From: Amaranthus tricolor
Lineage: Eukaryota > Streptophyta > Magnoliopsida > Caryophyllales > Amaranthaceae
Assembly (NCBI RefSeq): GCF_026212465.1
Contig: NC_080048.1
Coordinates: forward strand, 37,910,375-37,974,374
Direction of reading: 5' to 3'
DNA length: 64,000 nucleotides
Positions 47,953 to 61,200 of the stretch are shown here, piece after piece (the stretch's first letter is position 1; each line of letters starts with the position of its first letter). Under the pieces are notes generated by a model. That model was given only the letters and a program-made list of their open reading frames with translations, had not been told where the DNA came from and searched no databases. Position numbers and translations under genes: made by a program.

Positions 47953-48354
47953 AGTTGGGGAGAATGAAATAGACCACCTTTAATAAAGCTTAATTATAAG
48001 TTTATTAAGCTGATTGGGGTTATTAAGTAAGTTAATCCGAGTAATAATATTATTATTTTGATAATATTGACTCAAGTATTTCATTTGTTAACATTTTCAA
48101 GAAAGAGGTACATTTTATTTAATGTATAAAATTTATATAAAGAATACTTCGATAAAATTGCATTTTGATTATATTTTATTAATTGATTACTATCTTATAT
48201 TTATAAAAATAAATTTAAATAAAGTATTGAAAAATAAATTCCTAAATGCAATCCTTATTCATATTACCAATTACTTATTTTATAAATCGCCTATTGTACC
48301 CTTACAACACGTCTTATATAAGACTGTCTTACGACGAGACGATTTTAATAGAAT
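47953..48354 (+). repeat. Polypurine tract and truncated 3' LTR of the LARD-like element
   Basis: AAGTTGGGGAGAA precedes TGAAATAGACC at 47965. The 390 bp that follow match 35136-35525 closely, then identity ends abruptly after TTTTAATAGAAT. Confidence 0.8.
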
Positions 48355-51300
48355 GTTACTATATAATTCAATATTAATTTAATATTAATACTATTAACTT
48401 ATAAATTTATAATCAAATGATTTGCGATTTTAACAACTAAAGTGAAATATCTTTTACATTTAAAGTAGTTCTTTAACATTCAAAACTAGTGTGTATCATA
48501 AACAATTTTAAAAAGAATAGTTTAATTATGTTGTAATTTAAAGCGCATCGGAAATTATAATTAATTAAATTAAATAAATTAATTTGAGAATATTCTAAGG
48601 TTGCAAAGTTTCTGTTTTGAGCAAAAAGTAGTATTCACGGATCGTGAAACAACTTGCGGATCGCGAGAAAGGAAGGAAAAGCTAATGTTTTGTGGGAGTA
48701 GCAGGTCGCGGCTCGCGGCCCGCGAGTTTCGCGGATTTTTGCGAGTTTTTCTTCGCAAAGTTAGTTTATCCGTTTTGTTAGTTTTAATGTAACTACCAAC
48801 AGTTAAATATGGTTGTTTTAACCAGATATGTTGGGATGGATTGATTGAAAGACGACATTAGTTCGTGAATCGATCTCGTGTTTCATGGAGTAACGTGTTG
48901 TTTCGTGAAATGATGTAAGCTATTCTATAAATATAGAAGGCTTGTGTGGTTATTTTCTACATGCAATTTCTGATTTATTTTCTTCTGTACCACTTTACAT
49001 AGAGAACTTGCAATCCTCGATTGTAAAATTTTCGTATCTTTTTCCATTTAAGTTTCTCTTACATCATTCTAGATTCCGTGTGTTAGGAATTTAGTGTAAT
49101 GCTTTGTATCTCTGAATATATTTCCGGTTTATTCCTAAGCACCATAGTAGGGAGAAAATGATGTTTTAGGAAAGAGCATCTCGCGAAAAATTAATATCAA
49201 GTTCAAACAAAATCTTCTTATTACTTTGTTCGGGATTGAAGATCGGTTTCTCGGAGTTTTTGGTGGTTGACATAAGCATAGTTCATGATTGTCAAATATA
49301 ATTTGTTTTCTACTACAAACTTGTACTTTATTTTATTATTTATTTAATAAATTATGTAACATTTTACAACAGATTATAAAAGTAGATTTTAATTCAATTT
49401 AGTTGAACTATTTAGCTACATTTATGATTGTCTCACGATGAAATTTATGAGGGTCACTAAATTATGTCTGGCCAAGATTAAATGTCATATTATTTTTCTT
49501 TAACAAATAAATGAATTTTATTTGATAAATTCTCTTTAGTTATTACACTTTCTTTAGCCATATTCACTAATTTATTATATTGTATGATTGTAATCTGTTT
49601 GCACTAACCATGTATGCAATTCTCAACCCATAACATGTTGTAATTTGTTAGAGACGCTAAAAAAATTGAAAATTGTTAATTTATAGTAAAATTATTAAAC
49701 TGTATGATTAATATAATAGAGTAGAGAAGATAATGGAAGAGTATTCTAGAGGCTTATGTACTTGTGTATAAGGGTATGAATACAATAGATAATATAGGCC
49801 AACACGACCTTTACATAGATTGAAATAAGTAAAACAAAACCCAAACTCCAAAACAATATTCTTGTTCCTATTGATTTGTCCATTTTAAGTTTGTTCACAT
49901 TAAGAGAGAAAAATTTAAATTAGATTTTTGAAATATATATTAAAGATAAAATATATTCATATGAGATTTTGCTAGATTTATCTTGATGTAAAGTTTTTTA
50001 ACATATTATTTTTATAATTTTTTATGATGCGTACTTAGGGATATTAAGACTTAAAATTTGCTAAAAAATGCGTGCAAAAGGTAAAGTGGACAAACAAAAA
50101 GAAACGAAGAGAGTAACAAAAACATGCATAAATTCAATAAGTTAACAAAATCATCAATTGGTCGAGCCATTTAGCTCGCTCGGGTCAAGCATAAAAGGGG
50201 CATCAATTTAAAAGTCTGGCTTCATTGCGCGAATAATTGAACAGCGTCGTTTCCAACAATTTTCGAGCCCTAGATGAAAAAATAAAAAAGATGTTTATAT
50301 AAGAAAAGTTTCGATTATTTTTTCTCCAACTATGTAGTTCAGTAGTCATGCGCTTGACTGAAAAACCTAATGCTGCAATTTCGATTACTGCTAGAAGCTA
50401 CTTACAATCTTAATTTTAAATATAAAAATTAACTCAATTTGGGCCCTTTTATGAGTTGGATTTTAGGCGGATTGCACCTTAAAATTATCCTTAAAAACGA
50501 ACTTGTATAGGGATCGATCAACCTATTGAGAATTGAATCTAATTGTTTAGACCGATAATTAAAAAACCTTTTAGCAGCATTTTGAGAATTTTTGTTTAAT
50601 GCACTGCCAAAAACACTTTGTTTCTTAATTAATTTTCTCTTTGCAAATTTTTATGTTAAATTAGATGTTGCTTGTGGGTGACCAATGGCATTAAGTAGAG
50701 AATTAAGGAATTTTTTAGCAATATTTTTTAGAAATTTTGCTTAATGCACTTAAAATGGTACACTTTATGTTCTTGAATGGTCGTGTTATCACAAATTTTT
50801 TAATGTTAAATTAAATGTTGCTAGTGATAGTTCTTCAAAAAGTTTTGTAGGTGACCAATGTAATACAAAATCCACAACTTATATAAATACTTTTTTATTA
50901 AAACCTTGGAGGTATATCGAAAAATTTATATTTTTATTTATTTTTTTTTTATTATAAGGTAGATTGAGAGAAGTAGTGAGTTAATAATAATCAAACTCAA
51001 CATTTTACACTAAAAATTTTAATTATTATTAATAATTTTTACTTTTTTAAGAGAATCTAATCTAGAAATTGAAAAACAATTAACATTTTATATAATTATT
51101 TTATTTTCACAAGAAGGAATAAATACTAAGCTGATAAATTATAATTAAATTTTTATATTTCCAAAGAAAAAATTAAATTAAATTACATAAGTAAAATACA
51201 AATTTTTTTCTCATATACGGTCCTTAATATTATATGTATCGTTTTCAACTCATCTTGTATAAGATCGTCTTCAGAAATCAATATAATCATTAGTAATCAA

Positions 51301-51440
51301 TTTAAAATTGTCTCACCACCATGTTATTATTAATTTGTGTAGCTTTAATGGGGGAAGAAAATGGAAAAACTTCAAATAATTTCAAGGTTGTCAACACTTA
51401 TTAATATTATGAGTTTATGACAGCTGATCACTAATGGGCG
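48355..51440. other. AT-rich intergenic spacer
   Basis: No gene recognised. 48600-49280 has a GCG-rich patch (GGTCGCGGCTCGCGGCCCGCG), a TATA-like TCTATAAATATAG near 48935 and transcript-like sequence after it, which could be an old LTR, but I found no partner copy. Confidence 0.5.
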
Positions 51441-51473
51441 ATGGCTGATGCTCCTCTTTGCACACATGACACT

Positions 51474-51480
51474 TATATAC
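51474..51480 (+). promoter_or_regulatory. Probable TATA box of the LLG gene
   Basis: TATATAC about 200 bp before the start codon, followed by a pyrimidine-rich leader (TTTCTCTCTTCCC), typical of plant promoters. Confidence 0.45.
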
Positions 51481-51677
51481 GCGCTTTCTCTCTTCCCTTT
51501 CATTCATTTTTAGAGAACCCATCAAATTTCCCTCAAAAAATCCCAAAAAAATTAATCCCTGAAGCCATTGATAAAACACCAGAATCCCCAAATTCCTTTA
51601 TTCTCGATCAATTATTCATATTGATCGGCAATTCCTTTGAATAACCCATAACCCTTTTTTAATTTATTAACTGCAAA

Positions 51678-54600
51678 ATGTCAATTAATCGATATCTGGG
51701 TTTTGCCGTTTTCTTGTTGTTGCTTAATTTGGCATCTTCAAGCTACTTTTCTGGTGCGTTTGTTTCTCCTCTGGGTGATTTTGTAATGGGATTGTTAATT
51801 TTAGATGGGTTTTCCTTATTGAGCTTTTTTTTTTTTTTGCAGATACAATTTTTGATTCCCACAGATCTACCGGCCGTTCTTTGCTTCAAGCCCAGAAACG
51901 TATTTTCTTTCTCTCTTTTTTAGCTCATATATGTTATTGTATTTGCTCCAATATTACAATGGCGAATCCAGGATAATTTGAACTAACTCAATTCGGCTGT
52001 TCTGTTATATTCTATACAATTTAATTTTTGGAAAATTTGGCTCAAAATAATCCCAAATCACTTATTTTTTCTTTTAATCTCACAAGTATGACTGCAGTTT
52101 GTTCATAACATACCCCTCCCCTCTATTACTGTTTACAACGGGTAAAAATGAATTTAATATCTTTTTCCCTTTTTTTTTTTGTTTTACTTTACTCTTGAAT
52201 TCAGTCTTCCCCCTCAATACTCAACTACTTCCCTATTAATTTTCTCCATAATTTCATACTAATTCCTTCCCAAATCTCTTCCTTCCCAAATCAAATTTGT
52301 AATTCTAAAAATCAAATATTTCGTTTTAGGTTAATGGCAACTTCTATGTTTGTTTTCATGTAATTATAATGGATTTTTGGTCTTAGTAACCCTAAAAATC
52401 AAATCAAATTTGGAAGATTTTGAGGATATAAAGTTTTAACAATTTCTAATTTTCATTTTAATTATTTGGGGGTTTAGGGTTCATCAATGGAGAGAGGAGT
52501 AATGGGGAAGAAGAAGAAGGATTTAAATAGATGGAGGGGGTGGGTTTTAACAGCAAAATTGTAATCTGTTGCAGCCGGTAATAAAGGGGATGGGTATGCT
52601 ATGAACAAACTGTAGTCATAGTTGGGATTATTAAAAAATAAGTGATAATTGAGATTATTTTTGGTCAATGAGCGATAGTTGAGATTATTTTAAGCAAATT
52701 TTCCTTTAATTTTTTGGCTCCCGAGGGGAGGGGAGGGCTTGGGGAGGGACAATGAGAATCGAACCCAGGTTACTCTCGGGGAAAGTGATACATGCTCCAA
52801 GTGATACAAGACAGATTCTTAGTTACACAATTTTAGTAGAACTAATAATCTAATGATTCGGAATCTTAACCCTTTCCTGATTTCCCTTGCTAATATACAA
52901 TTTAATCTTTTTTGGCTATCAACTACCGAGGGAAGGGGAGGGATACTGATACTCGAACCCATGTCCCTATCGAGGAAAGTGATGCATGCTCCAAGTGATA
53001 CCAGACCGATTTTTAGTTACGCAATTTAATTATTAGTAGAACTAATAATCTAATGATTCGGGATCTTAGAGGCATTCCTGATTTCCCTTGCTAATATAGA
53101 ATTTAATTTTTTTGGCTAGCGAGGGAAGGGGAGGGACAAGGAGAATCGAACCCAGGTTCCTCTTGGAGAAAGTGATACATGCTCCAAATGGTATAGGACT
53201 GATTCGTTGTTACACAATTTAATGATAGTAGAACTAATAATCTAATGATTCGGGACCGTAGATCCATTCTCGATTTCCCTTGCTAATATAAAATTTCCAA
53301 TTATGTTGATTTGTGATAAAAAACAATATGTTTCTGTTACTTCAATTGGTTGCTTGATATTTGTTATACTTTTCATAACAAAGAAATAACATTTGTTATC
53401 ATCGTGCTAAGCTAAAAAAACGTTTACATTAAGGTTGAGGTGATGTGGGCGATATTTTGCTATGAGCTAAATGTTACTTGTTGGATCTCTTTTATGGTTT
53501 ACAGAGATCATAGATTTATTTTATATCTTAAAGGCATTGTCTTGTGTATTGTTAAAATGTGTGCATTTAGGTTGATCATGCATGATGAAGTGAGATTTTA
53601 AGTTGTCGATCTGGATGGGGTTTTGACGTTTTGTTGGGTTATGTTCAACATCAACTACTTTAGTGTTAGAATCTTTTCGTGATGACCATACAGTGGCCAG
53701 TTGGTTTTGTGTTAGTTTTTTGGCAATGGTACTTGATTCCGAAATGTTCTGTTAGTTTCTGATGGATATATATCTAACTAAGAACAACAATGCAAATCTA
53801 TAATCTCACCAATATGGGGTCAGCCGTCAGCTACATCAATTAAGTGATAAAATAATGAACTATCAGGTGATTATAGGGACTTACCTTATAAACAAAGAGT
53901 ATTTATGTATATGGAGAGTAGGAAATATCAAAGACACGTGAAATTGATGTAAATTGATAAGGCGACATTCTGCTGCAGCATTTTAGTGCTATCTTGTAGC
54001 CTTTAGACGTGTATAAAGTTCTTAAGTTATTACAAAAAGATTAATCGTAGTTGGCTTAAATCGTAGCAGTATAAGTTTGATTACGGAATGTTGCTTGTAT
54101 GTCAGAACTGGTGAGATGATACTGATACATGATTATTGGGTTCTTAATTAAAACAAACACGAATACAAACATATCAAAAACTACAATTATGAGTTTAGGA
54201 TTGGGATAAGGGAGTTTACATTCATAATTACGAGTGCACTGTTTAAAATCATTGCTTGACAAGTGTTACGTTTCTGATTATGCATTCTTACCGACGAGCA
54301 TCTCAAGCCTCCTCAAGTCAAGTTCCTTATAGAATTATACCTTGGTTGGATCCTTGTGTTTGGCTTCTAGGGTAGGTATTTGTAGATAAGAGTTACCTGG
54401 AATTTCAGGGTAGACTTTAGACCTAAGGCTGTTCTTCCAGTAGGGTAGATGGTTTGGTATTATGTGAATGCTATTCGGTTTTTGGTTTTAGTGATGAAGC
54501 AGCTTAAAGCCCAAATGCAGGGCAATATGACTTTTTGTACGCCATAATATAAAAATGCGGTAGCAGTAACGCAACGGTGATGTGACTTTTTACACTTTTA

Positions 54601-55622
54601 CAACGCGGGAATTATCAGTTCGTTTGTTTTGAAAACCTGCACAACACGACCATTGCGATGTGATACGACCTTGTTTTTACACTATGCTATAAGCCTGATA
54701 AACTAAATATGAAGAATTCTAATTAGGAGAGAGGAGTTAAATGTTGCCTAATGTTGATAACTTATTCCATTTTCGATTAGCTAAAGACGTAGATAGCACA
54801 ACAAAATAAAACATATTAATATATAATCTTTTGCAATAGACTCTCTGTTACTCGGACTCTTCATTCTGCTTCACGTACCTGTGTTCGATCCTTTTTTCTC
54901 AGACATTGATATGGCACTTAGACACTTCTTTTAGGCGGAAAATAGAATATTTTGACGTATTCGACACTTGGACACGTACCGGTATCCAACATCAGTACCC
55001 GAGTCCAAGTAACATAAAATAGACTTTGTTTACGTGGCTTGTGCAAACTGTGCTAAGACATTTTGAAATGTACGAGCATCTGAGTACCTTGTGTTTAAAA
55101 CCCCAATAAGTAGATATCTTATAATCATCTAATGGAGCATTATATCGATATCAATATACTGTCTAGTGTATGAAATCTACTGGAAAATAGACTAATTTGC
55201 ATGAATTATGCTTGGGTTTTTTCTTGATTCATTTTTTCATTCAATCTGCAGCGTGCCCAGTAAATTTCGAGGGTCAAAACTACACGATCATAACAAGTCA
55301 ATGCAAAGGACCGAAGTATTCCGCTGATGTCTGTTGTAAGGCCTTCAAGGAATTTGCTTGCCCTTTCTCCGATGAGCTCAATGACCAGTCAAATAACTGT
55401 GCAAGCACTATGTTTAGCTACATAAATCTCTACGGTAAATACCCTCCCGGCATTTTCGCAAACGAGTGCAAAGAGGGTAAGCGCGGGCTTGAATGTGAGG
55501 AAAAATCGACAGATCCAGTTTCAAAAGACGTCAAAGCAAACATCGCTCACCAATCGAACTTATTGTCTCCCGTGGTGGTGATATTAACTGCGTCGTTCGT
55601 TTCCTTGTTTTGCTTGTTCTAA
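51678..55622 (+). CDS. LORELEI-like GPI-anchored protein
   Basis: LORELEI/LLG proteins are co-receptors and chaperones for FERONIA-type receptor kinases at the plasma membrane, binding RALF peptides in growth, fertilisation and immunity. Exons 51678-51753, 51843-51899 and 55252-55622 encode 167 residues. Residues 1-25 are a signal peptide (MSINRYLGFAVFLLLLNLAS). The mature domain has the eight family cysteines (CPVNF, QCKGPKY, VCC, ACPF, NNCAS, NECKE, LEC) and the conserved blocks YTIITSQCKGPKY, MFSYINLYGKYPPG and FANEC. The C-terminus is a hydrophobic tail (SPVVVILTASFVSLFCLF) for GPI attachment. Exon joins keep frame (S|D and QK|P). Intron 2 is unusually long (3.35 kb) because of repeats. 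Confidence 0.93.
52717..53292. repeat. Three ~190-bp tandem repeats in LLG intron 2
   Basis: Each unit contains GAGGGAAGGGGAGGGA, GAATCGAACCCAGGTT, AAAGTGATACATGCTCCAA, AACTAATAATCTAATGATTCGG and GATTTCCCTTGCTAATATA. The GAATCGAACC word recalls a tRNA T arm, hinting at a SINE origin. The rest of the intron (51900-55251) shows nothing else. Confidence 0.85.
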
Positions 55623-57334
55623 GAGCCTATACGTTGATTCCGCTACTCGTCTCATAGTATGTTTAGATGTATCTTTATTGTATAACTTATGCTTTGTGTA
55701 CAATTGATTGTATGGTTGCATCCTATTATTTCATTGTATTCTAAGACTGTATTTACTGATTATATGAGGATGGTATTATTGTAAGCTTTTGTAAGTTCTA
55801 TCATCTTGCTTGCTCGGTGTATTTTGTGTTTGGATTATGTACTTCTATTTCCTAGCTACACGGTAGACCGAGAGTAGGGGAGTGTTAAAGTGAGGATCGA
55901 ACTCACGACTTTTTCTGAAATTTATTAATCTTCAAACAATATTGGTTGATAACGATCATTCAATTGAGCTAATCATTTGAACATTGATGAATATTTATTC
56001 TATACGACAAACAAGAGTTATTAAAACTTTTTTTTAGGCCTCACGGCACAAACAAGCCCTAATATTAACACCCCTAGTTAAGAGTTTGTGCACTTGGACA
56101 AGGATTTATTAGGCAAATACTTTGAATACTTACTGACTTGCGCTTAGAGAAGGTGCACGGAAAATCACATCGAGCCCTCTTAACCCTTTTTACCTGTGCA
56201 AGTAAAAAAGTATTTAAAACTAGTCTTATTGAAAATTGACAATATAACAAGAACAAACCTCCCCACAAACCCAGCATAAACTCTTTCTTAAGATACAACT
56301 TAGACTAATTTTGATTTAGTGACTTGATCAATTGTATGTCAATTTATTAAAATTAAGCTTTATCATTACTATTGTGGTTGTCATTATCATCTTATCCCAT
56401 TTTATTCAAACTTGAAAAGGCACATTTTTCATATCACCTAAAACCATAACTATGTTGCAAAGTTTATTTAGCAACCAGTACTTCCTCTCTTTCATTATAA
56501 AATTACTTGCTACATTTGACTTTTTACGCAATCTAATACATTATTTTGATTATTTATATATTAAGTTACACAAATTTAAAAATTATAAAAAGTTAATATT
56601 ACTAAAGTTGCAATTAGACGATTCAAACAATATCTCATTTGACTATATTTATTTTTACACATTAATCACAATATATAAAATAAGCTTTAACGATGAATAG
56701 TATAATACTAATTATCCTCATATAGCAACAATTTCTGAACGAGGAAGTATACCAATGTAAATTGTAGCATTGGTGCGTTTACGCGTGTACTTATCCATAC
56801 ACCAACCCCGTCGTGTCTCTCGCTCAATTATTACCCATAAATAAAGAACTGTTATACGCTAATGTGTGGCGATCAAATAAGATTAGAAGTCAAATTTAAA
56901 AATAAGTGTTTTAGTATTTAAATTCTAATTTTAATGTCTAAAGTAAAATGTTTAATTTTAAATAATTAAAGTTGACTATTTTAAATATAAAAGTAAATGT
57001 GCTAATTAATTTAATTGGACTATTAAATTTTGATTTAGAGTTATCTCGAAACGAAAGAGTAGTGTTTGGCAAAATATATTATTAAAATTTTTTTTGCTTA
57101 TTTTGGCATAAATAAAGAGTTGGATGGTCAAATCATCTAATTCTAGTGTTTGATAAATTAGTCGGTATATGGTTATAAATAAGATATTTTTGAACAAACT
57201 ATTTATTGAAATTAGTTCAAAATCAATCGCTCAAACAACTCTCATGAGAGACTGTCTTTATAAGAGACGGCTCTCCCACACCCACTCCAACAATTAAAAA
57301 AAGGAGAAAAACCTAAAAATTGATGCGCGCGTTT
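55623..57334. other. Intergenic spacer after the LLG gene
   Basis: AT-rich, no gene. 56470-56700 begins AGTACTTCCTCTCTTTCATTAT, similar to common plant MITE ends, but no inverted partner was established. Confidence 0.5.
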
Positions 57335-57890
57335 GAACATATTTAAAGTTGGTGTTATAACCTATTAAAGTTGGTGTTATAACCTATTGAAGATGGTATT
57401 TAGAGTTGGCGCTACAACCAATTAAATTGTGGTTTTAACTTTAAGTTGTTAACCTATTGAAGTTGGTATTATAACTTATTACAGTTGGTATTTTAACCTA
57501 TTAAAGTTGGTGTTTTAACCTGTTGTAGTTGGTTAAAATGCCAACTTTAAAAATCAACTTCAACAGGTTAAAACACCAACTTTATTAGGTTAAAATGCCA
57601 ACTTTAATAGGTTGTAATATCAACTTCAATAGGTTAACAATTTAAGGTTTAAACAATTTAATAAATTAAAATGTCGACTCAAAATACCAATTTTAATAGG
57701 TTATAATACCAACTAATAGATTATAATACCAATTTCAATAGGTTATAACCCTAACTCCAAATAGGCTATAATACTAATTCCAAATACCAACTTTAATGGG
57801 TTATAACACCAATTTTAAATACTAATTTTAATAGTTTATAATACCAACTCTAATAAATAAGTTATAATACTAGCTTCAATAGATAATTCC
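57335..57890. repeat. Fold-back array of ~22-bp repeats
   Basis: The left half repeats AAAGTTGGTGTTATAACCTATT. The right half, after about 57540, repeats the complement (AATAGGTTATAACACCAACTTT variants). The two halves would pair into a hairpin several hundred bases long with scattered mismatches. No protein coding. Confidence 0.85.
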
Positions 57891-58116
57891 AAATAGGGTA
57901 CACAATGTGAGTTTTCATGATAGTTGTTTTAATAATAATGGACCAGTCCATTTAAGACGCGTCTTTCATAAAAAGTTAAAAACGATCTTAAATAAGAACT
58001 TATGTCGCTCCAATCAACTATCAATTATCAACTATAAACATTTAGCCATTAGTCAAACAACTACTAGTCTTAATTGAAAATTAGTGATTAAAAAACGGGT
58101 TTATCTCTCCATTTTT

Positions 58117-58126
58117 CTTATAAAAA
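58117..58126 (+). promoter_or_regulatory. Probable TATA box of the FLOE1-like gene
   Basis: CTTATAAAAA lies ~160 bp before the start codon, with a leader of C/T-rich sequence between. Confidence 0.4.
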
Positions 58127-58281
58127 CGGTATAGAAAGAAGCATTTTACGAACTTGCAGGATGAAGTAACCTTCTTCCCCAATTTTTCCTCCCAATTTTT
58201 ATCCTTCTGCAAACTACAAACCCTAATTTCTGCGTCAACAAATTACTCTTCAATTTCTCCTCTGTTTTTCGGAGTGTAATC

Positions 58282-61200
58282 ATGGCTTCTGGATCGTCTA
58301 GTCGACCTAATTCGGGTTCCAAAGGTTTCGATTTTGCTTCTGATGATATACTTTGTTCTTACGAAGATTACACTAATCAGGATTCGTCTAATGGCGTTCA
58401 CTCCGATCCATCTATTGGAATTAATTCTGCCAAGGTATTACTGTTCTTACGATTATATACTTTGTTTTCGTGTTTAGGGTTTTTTTTGACAAGTGAGATC
58501 TAATCCTGTATTTGGAATTTGTTGAAGCTGTTTTTGATGCGTGTAAAGCTATTACCTTTTTGGTTTGGATTATTATGGATTGATAGGGTATATATTAATA
58601 TGACATGTACCATCACCTTAAACTTTTGGTTGAATTGGTCATTTGTTAGGTACCCGAAGCCAAAATGAAAGGTCCCAAAGCTGTAAACAAACGATAATGG
58701 TATTGTACTACTGTGTGGGTGTATGTAATAGATGATATAATATATTGAATTATAGGACTTAAAATTAGCTTAAGCATTTTGTTGCGTTGACCATTTGACA
58801 TCGACTTTGGTGGTTGTGCTAGAGGAGAAGGATCTATTAAGTTTAGAGCTGAATTCGGAGGTGGATTTATGTTGTTGATTTGTGACCAAATTGTAAATAA
58901 TGGTATGTATGGTGGAGAATTTGGGATTCTGGTGTCAAAGCTGTAAACAAACGAACAAACAATGAATTGCAATGCAGTGTTGTAGATTATAGCTATGATT
59001 GTGATAGTTGTAACTTGTTATTCTGTTGCTCACTTTGAATTTGATGGCTTTAAGGTTAATTTTGAGTAAAGTGTGTATAGTAATTTGATTGTAATTGGCC
59101 TCTTGATCATTGTTTGGTTTGTTTTGTTGCTGTGTGCTGGTCTCCTTGTTGCTTAATAGATGTATTGTCAAATCCAATGTTTGATCAAGCTAACAAACGA
59201 TACTGCAGTATCTAGGTTATGAACTCAGTTACTTGATGGATTTAATTTGTCTTCTTGTATGGCTCAATGCATTTTGGCGCTGTTTTTAATTCATGTTAGG
59301 ATGTAAGTATGCTGAAAATGAAATCCTGCTGGAAAATGTGGGATTTAAAGTAATTGCAGTTTTCGAATAGTGATTGGAATATTAGTAGAAAATGAAAGCT
59401 TTGCTTGGAAATTATATAAGCTGCCCACCCTGTTTTATATATATTTAAGGGCATTTCTTTATATCTTCTTTTTTGACTGGTAGCATTAGCTCTTTCCAAA
59501 ATATCTGTATTTTCTAAAGGTCTATAGGCGACCATTGTGTTTGCAGTGTGTAGCTTATTGTACCTCTACCGTTTTCATTCCCTTTTTGTGTTTTGGGCTG
59601 ATAAAGAACGTTGATGTTTTTAATTGAGCAGGATTTTCAGAAAAGCAGAATTTCAAGGTCATCAGTGTTTCCGACAGCTAATGTCTATAGTCAGCCTGAG
59701 GACTCCTTGAGCCAAGAAATGATTTCAACTGTTGAAAGAACCATGAAAAAATATTCTGACAATCTCATGCGTTTCTTGGAGGGAATTAGTTCCCGCCTCT
59801 CGCAATTGGAGTTGTATTGCTACAACCTCGATAAATCCATCGGGGAAATGCGTTCTGACTTGGCCCGTTATCACGGGGAATCAGATTCAAAGCTGAAATT
59901 TCTGGAGAAGCACGTTCAAGAAGTAAGTTATCAAGTTCCTTTAGTTTGACCAGGACGTATGCAAATTCATATGCTTTCTAATGACAGCTTGTTTGGATAA
60001 ATTAGTTTGGACTTTTGGAGGAAAATAAAAGGGTATGAGTCCTCTTACTTGGATATCCAATGATAGAGGTGAAGGCTGCGAAGGGATTATATTTCATTCT
60101 TTGTTCCAGCAGCAAATCTGTCCAACCTTTGGGCGTCCTAAGGAAACCAAACTGTCAGAACTCCATTTTTCTCCTCCCCTCTTGACTGTTATTACCTTGA
60201 CTTCCTTACCCTTTCTTTACACTGTTTCATTCAACTGTTTTTTTATCCCCCCTATCAGCCCCCAACTTCCTCTGTCCCTCCTCTTTTCTGATGTTTTCTG
60301 GTCATCAAAAAGATTTTGAGAAACAAGGTGTCCTTGTTTACTTGGTTCACGTTTTGCAGTTAACAGTTCACGTTTCGCAATGTTTTACGATAACATGCCA
60401 TCATCTCAATGCCAAGTGTCTCTCGCATAGTTTGTTGAATGCAACCTTACCATGAAAGAACACAAGAGATGCTTTTTGATTGACCCATGATTGAAAATGT
60501 CTACAACTTTGCAACTTTACATGAATAAGAAGCGTACATGGTTCGATGAGCCATGTTAATTATCTACTATAATTTGATACCAAAGATATATAAATTTTTG
60601 GCACAAATCGAGATCAAACCAATCTATTCGCTGTCATTGCAAAATTTAGTTAACACCTGATAGGATTTATTCCCTGCTTTTCTCTTCCCGAGTTTTTCAT
60701 CTTATCCAAACGTGGAATAACTTTTCTTTCCTCTCCCCCTCCCCCTCCCCTCCCCTCCCTTCCCCTACCCCCCCCTTTCCCCTTCATCTCCCCTCCTCAC
60801 TTCTCTTCCAAATGAGCTGCAAGTAATCAATGATTTGGCAATCAATTTTGGCATTTAATATTGAGAATCCATGTGGACGACCATTTAATATTGGTTCATG
60901 TAGTTAACTCTAATTTTTTGGGATAAAAGCTTTGACATTTGTTGTACTTGTATGTTGAGATGTGCTCATATATAGTTTCTTTATGCTCATAGTATCCCAC
61001 TTTTACTGCAACTGAAGCAGAACTGTGGGGGATATGGGTGTATGTGACCTGGTCTTGATGTGCACATGGATATTTTTGTTTTATTGTAGCTGTTGCTGCA
61101 CGCATTCTTTTAAATGTTTTTGTTTCTTATTTTGATTTTAGGTACACAGATCAGTCCAGATACTTAGGGATAAGCAAGAATTAGCTGAAACTCAAAAAGA

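Larger units (their letters stand above)
35136..48354 (+). mobile_element. Non-coding long-LTR retrotransposon (LARD-like), truncated at its 3' LTR
   Basis: The 5' LTR runs from TGAAATAGACC (35136) to ...TTTCA (46210), 3.3 kb after removing the nested MULE-2. It is followed by a two-base spacer and the primer-binding site TGGTATCAGAGC (46213-46224). The interior (46225-47952) has no substantial reading frame. A purine tract, GTTGGGGAGAA, abuts a second copy of the LTR start at 47965, which matches 35136-35525 over 390 bp and then stops matching. Long LTRs with a non-coding interior fit a LARD that relied on proteins from other elements. Confidence 0.82.

Noticed and set aside
48601..48792. 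63-codon open frame with a GCG-rich patch
   Set aside because: No domain or homologue recognised; it is likely part of an old LTR or random.
56452..56700. 82-codon open frame on the plus strand
   Set aside because: AT-rich, no recognisable domain, no promoter context, and it overlaps a MITE-like sequence.
57335..57890. CRISPR-like array
   Set aside because: Repeats occur in both orientations without unique spacers, and this is a plant nuclear sequence.
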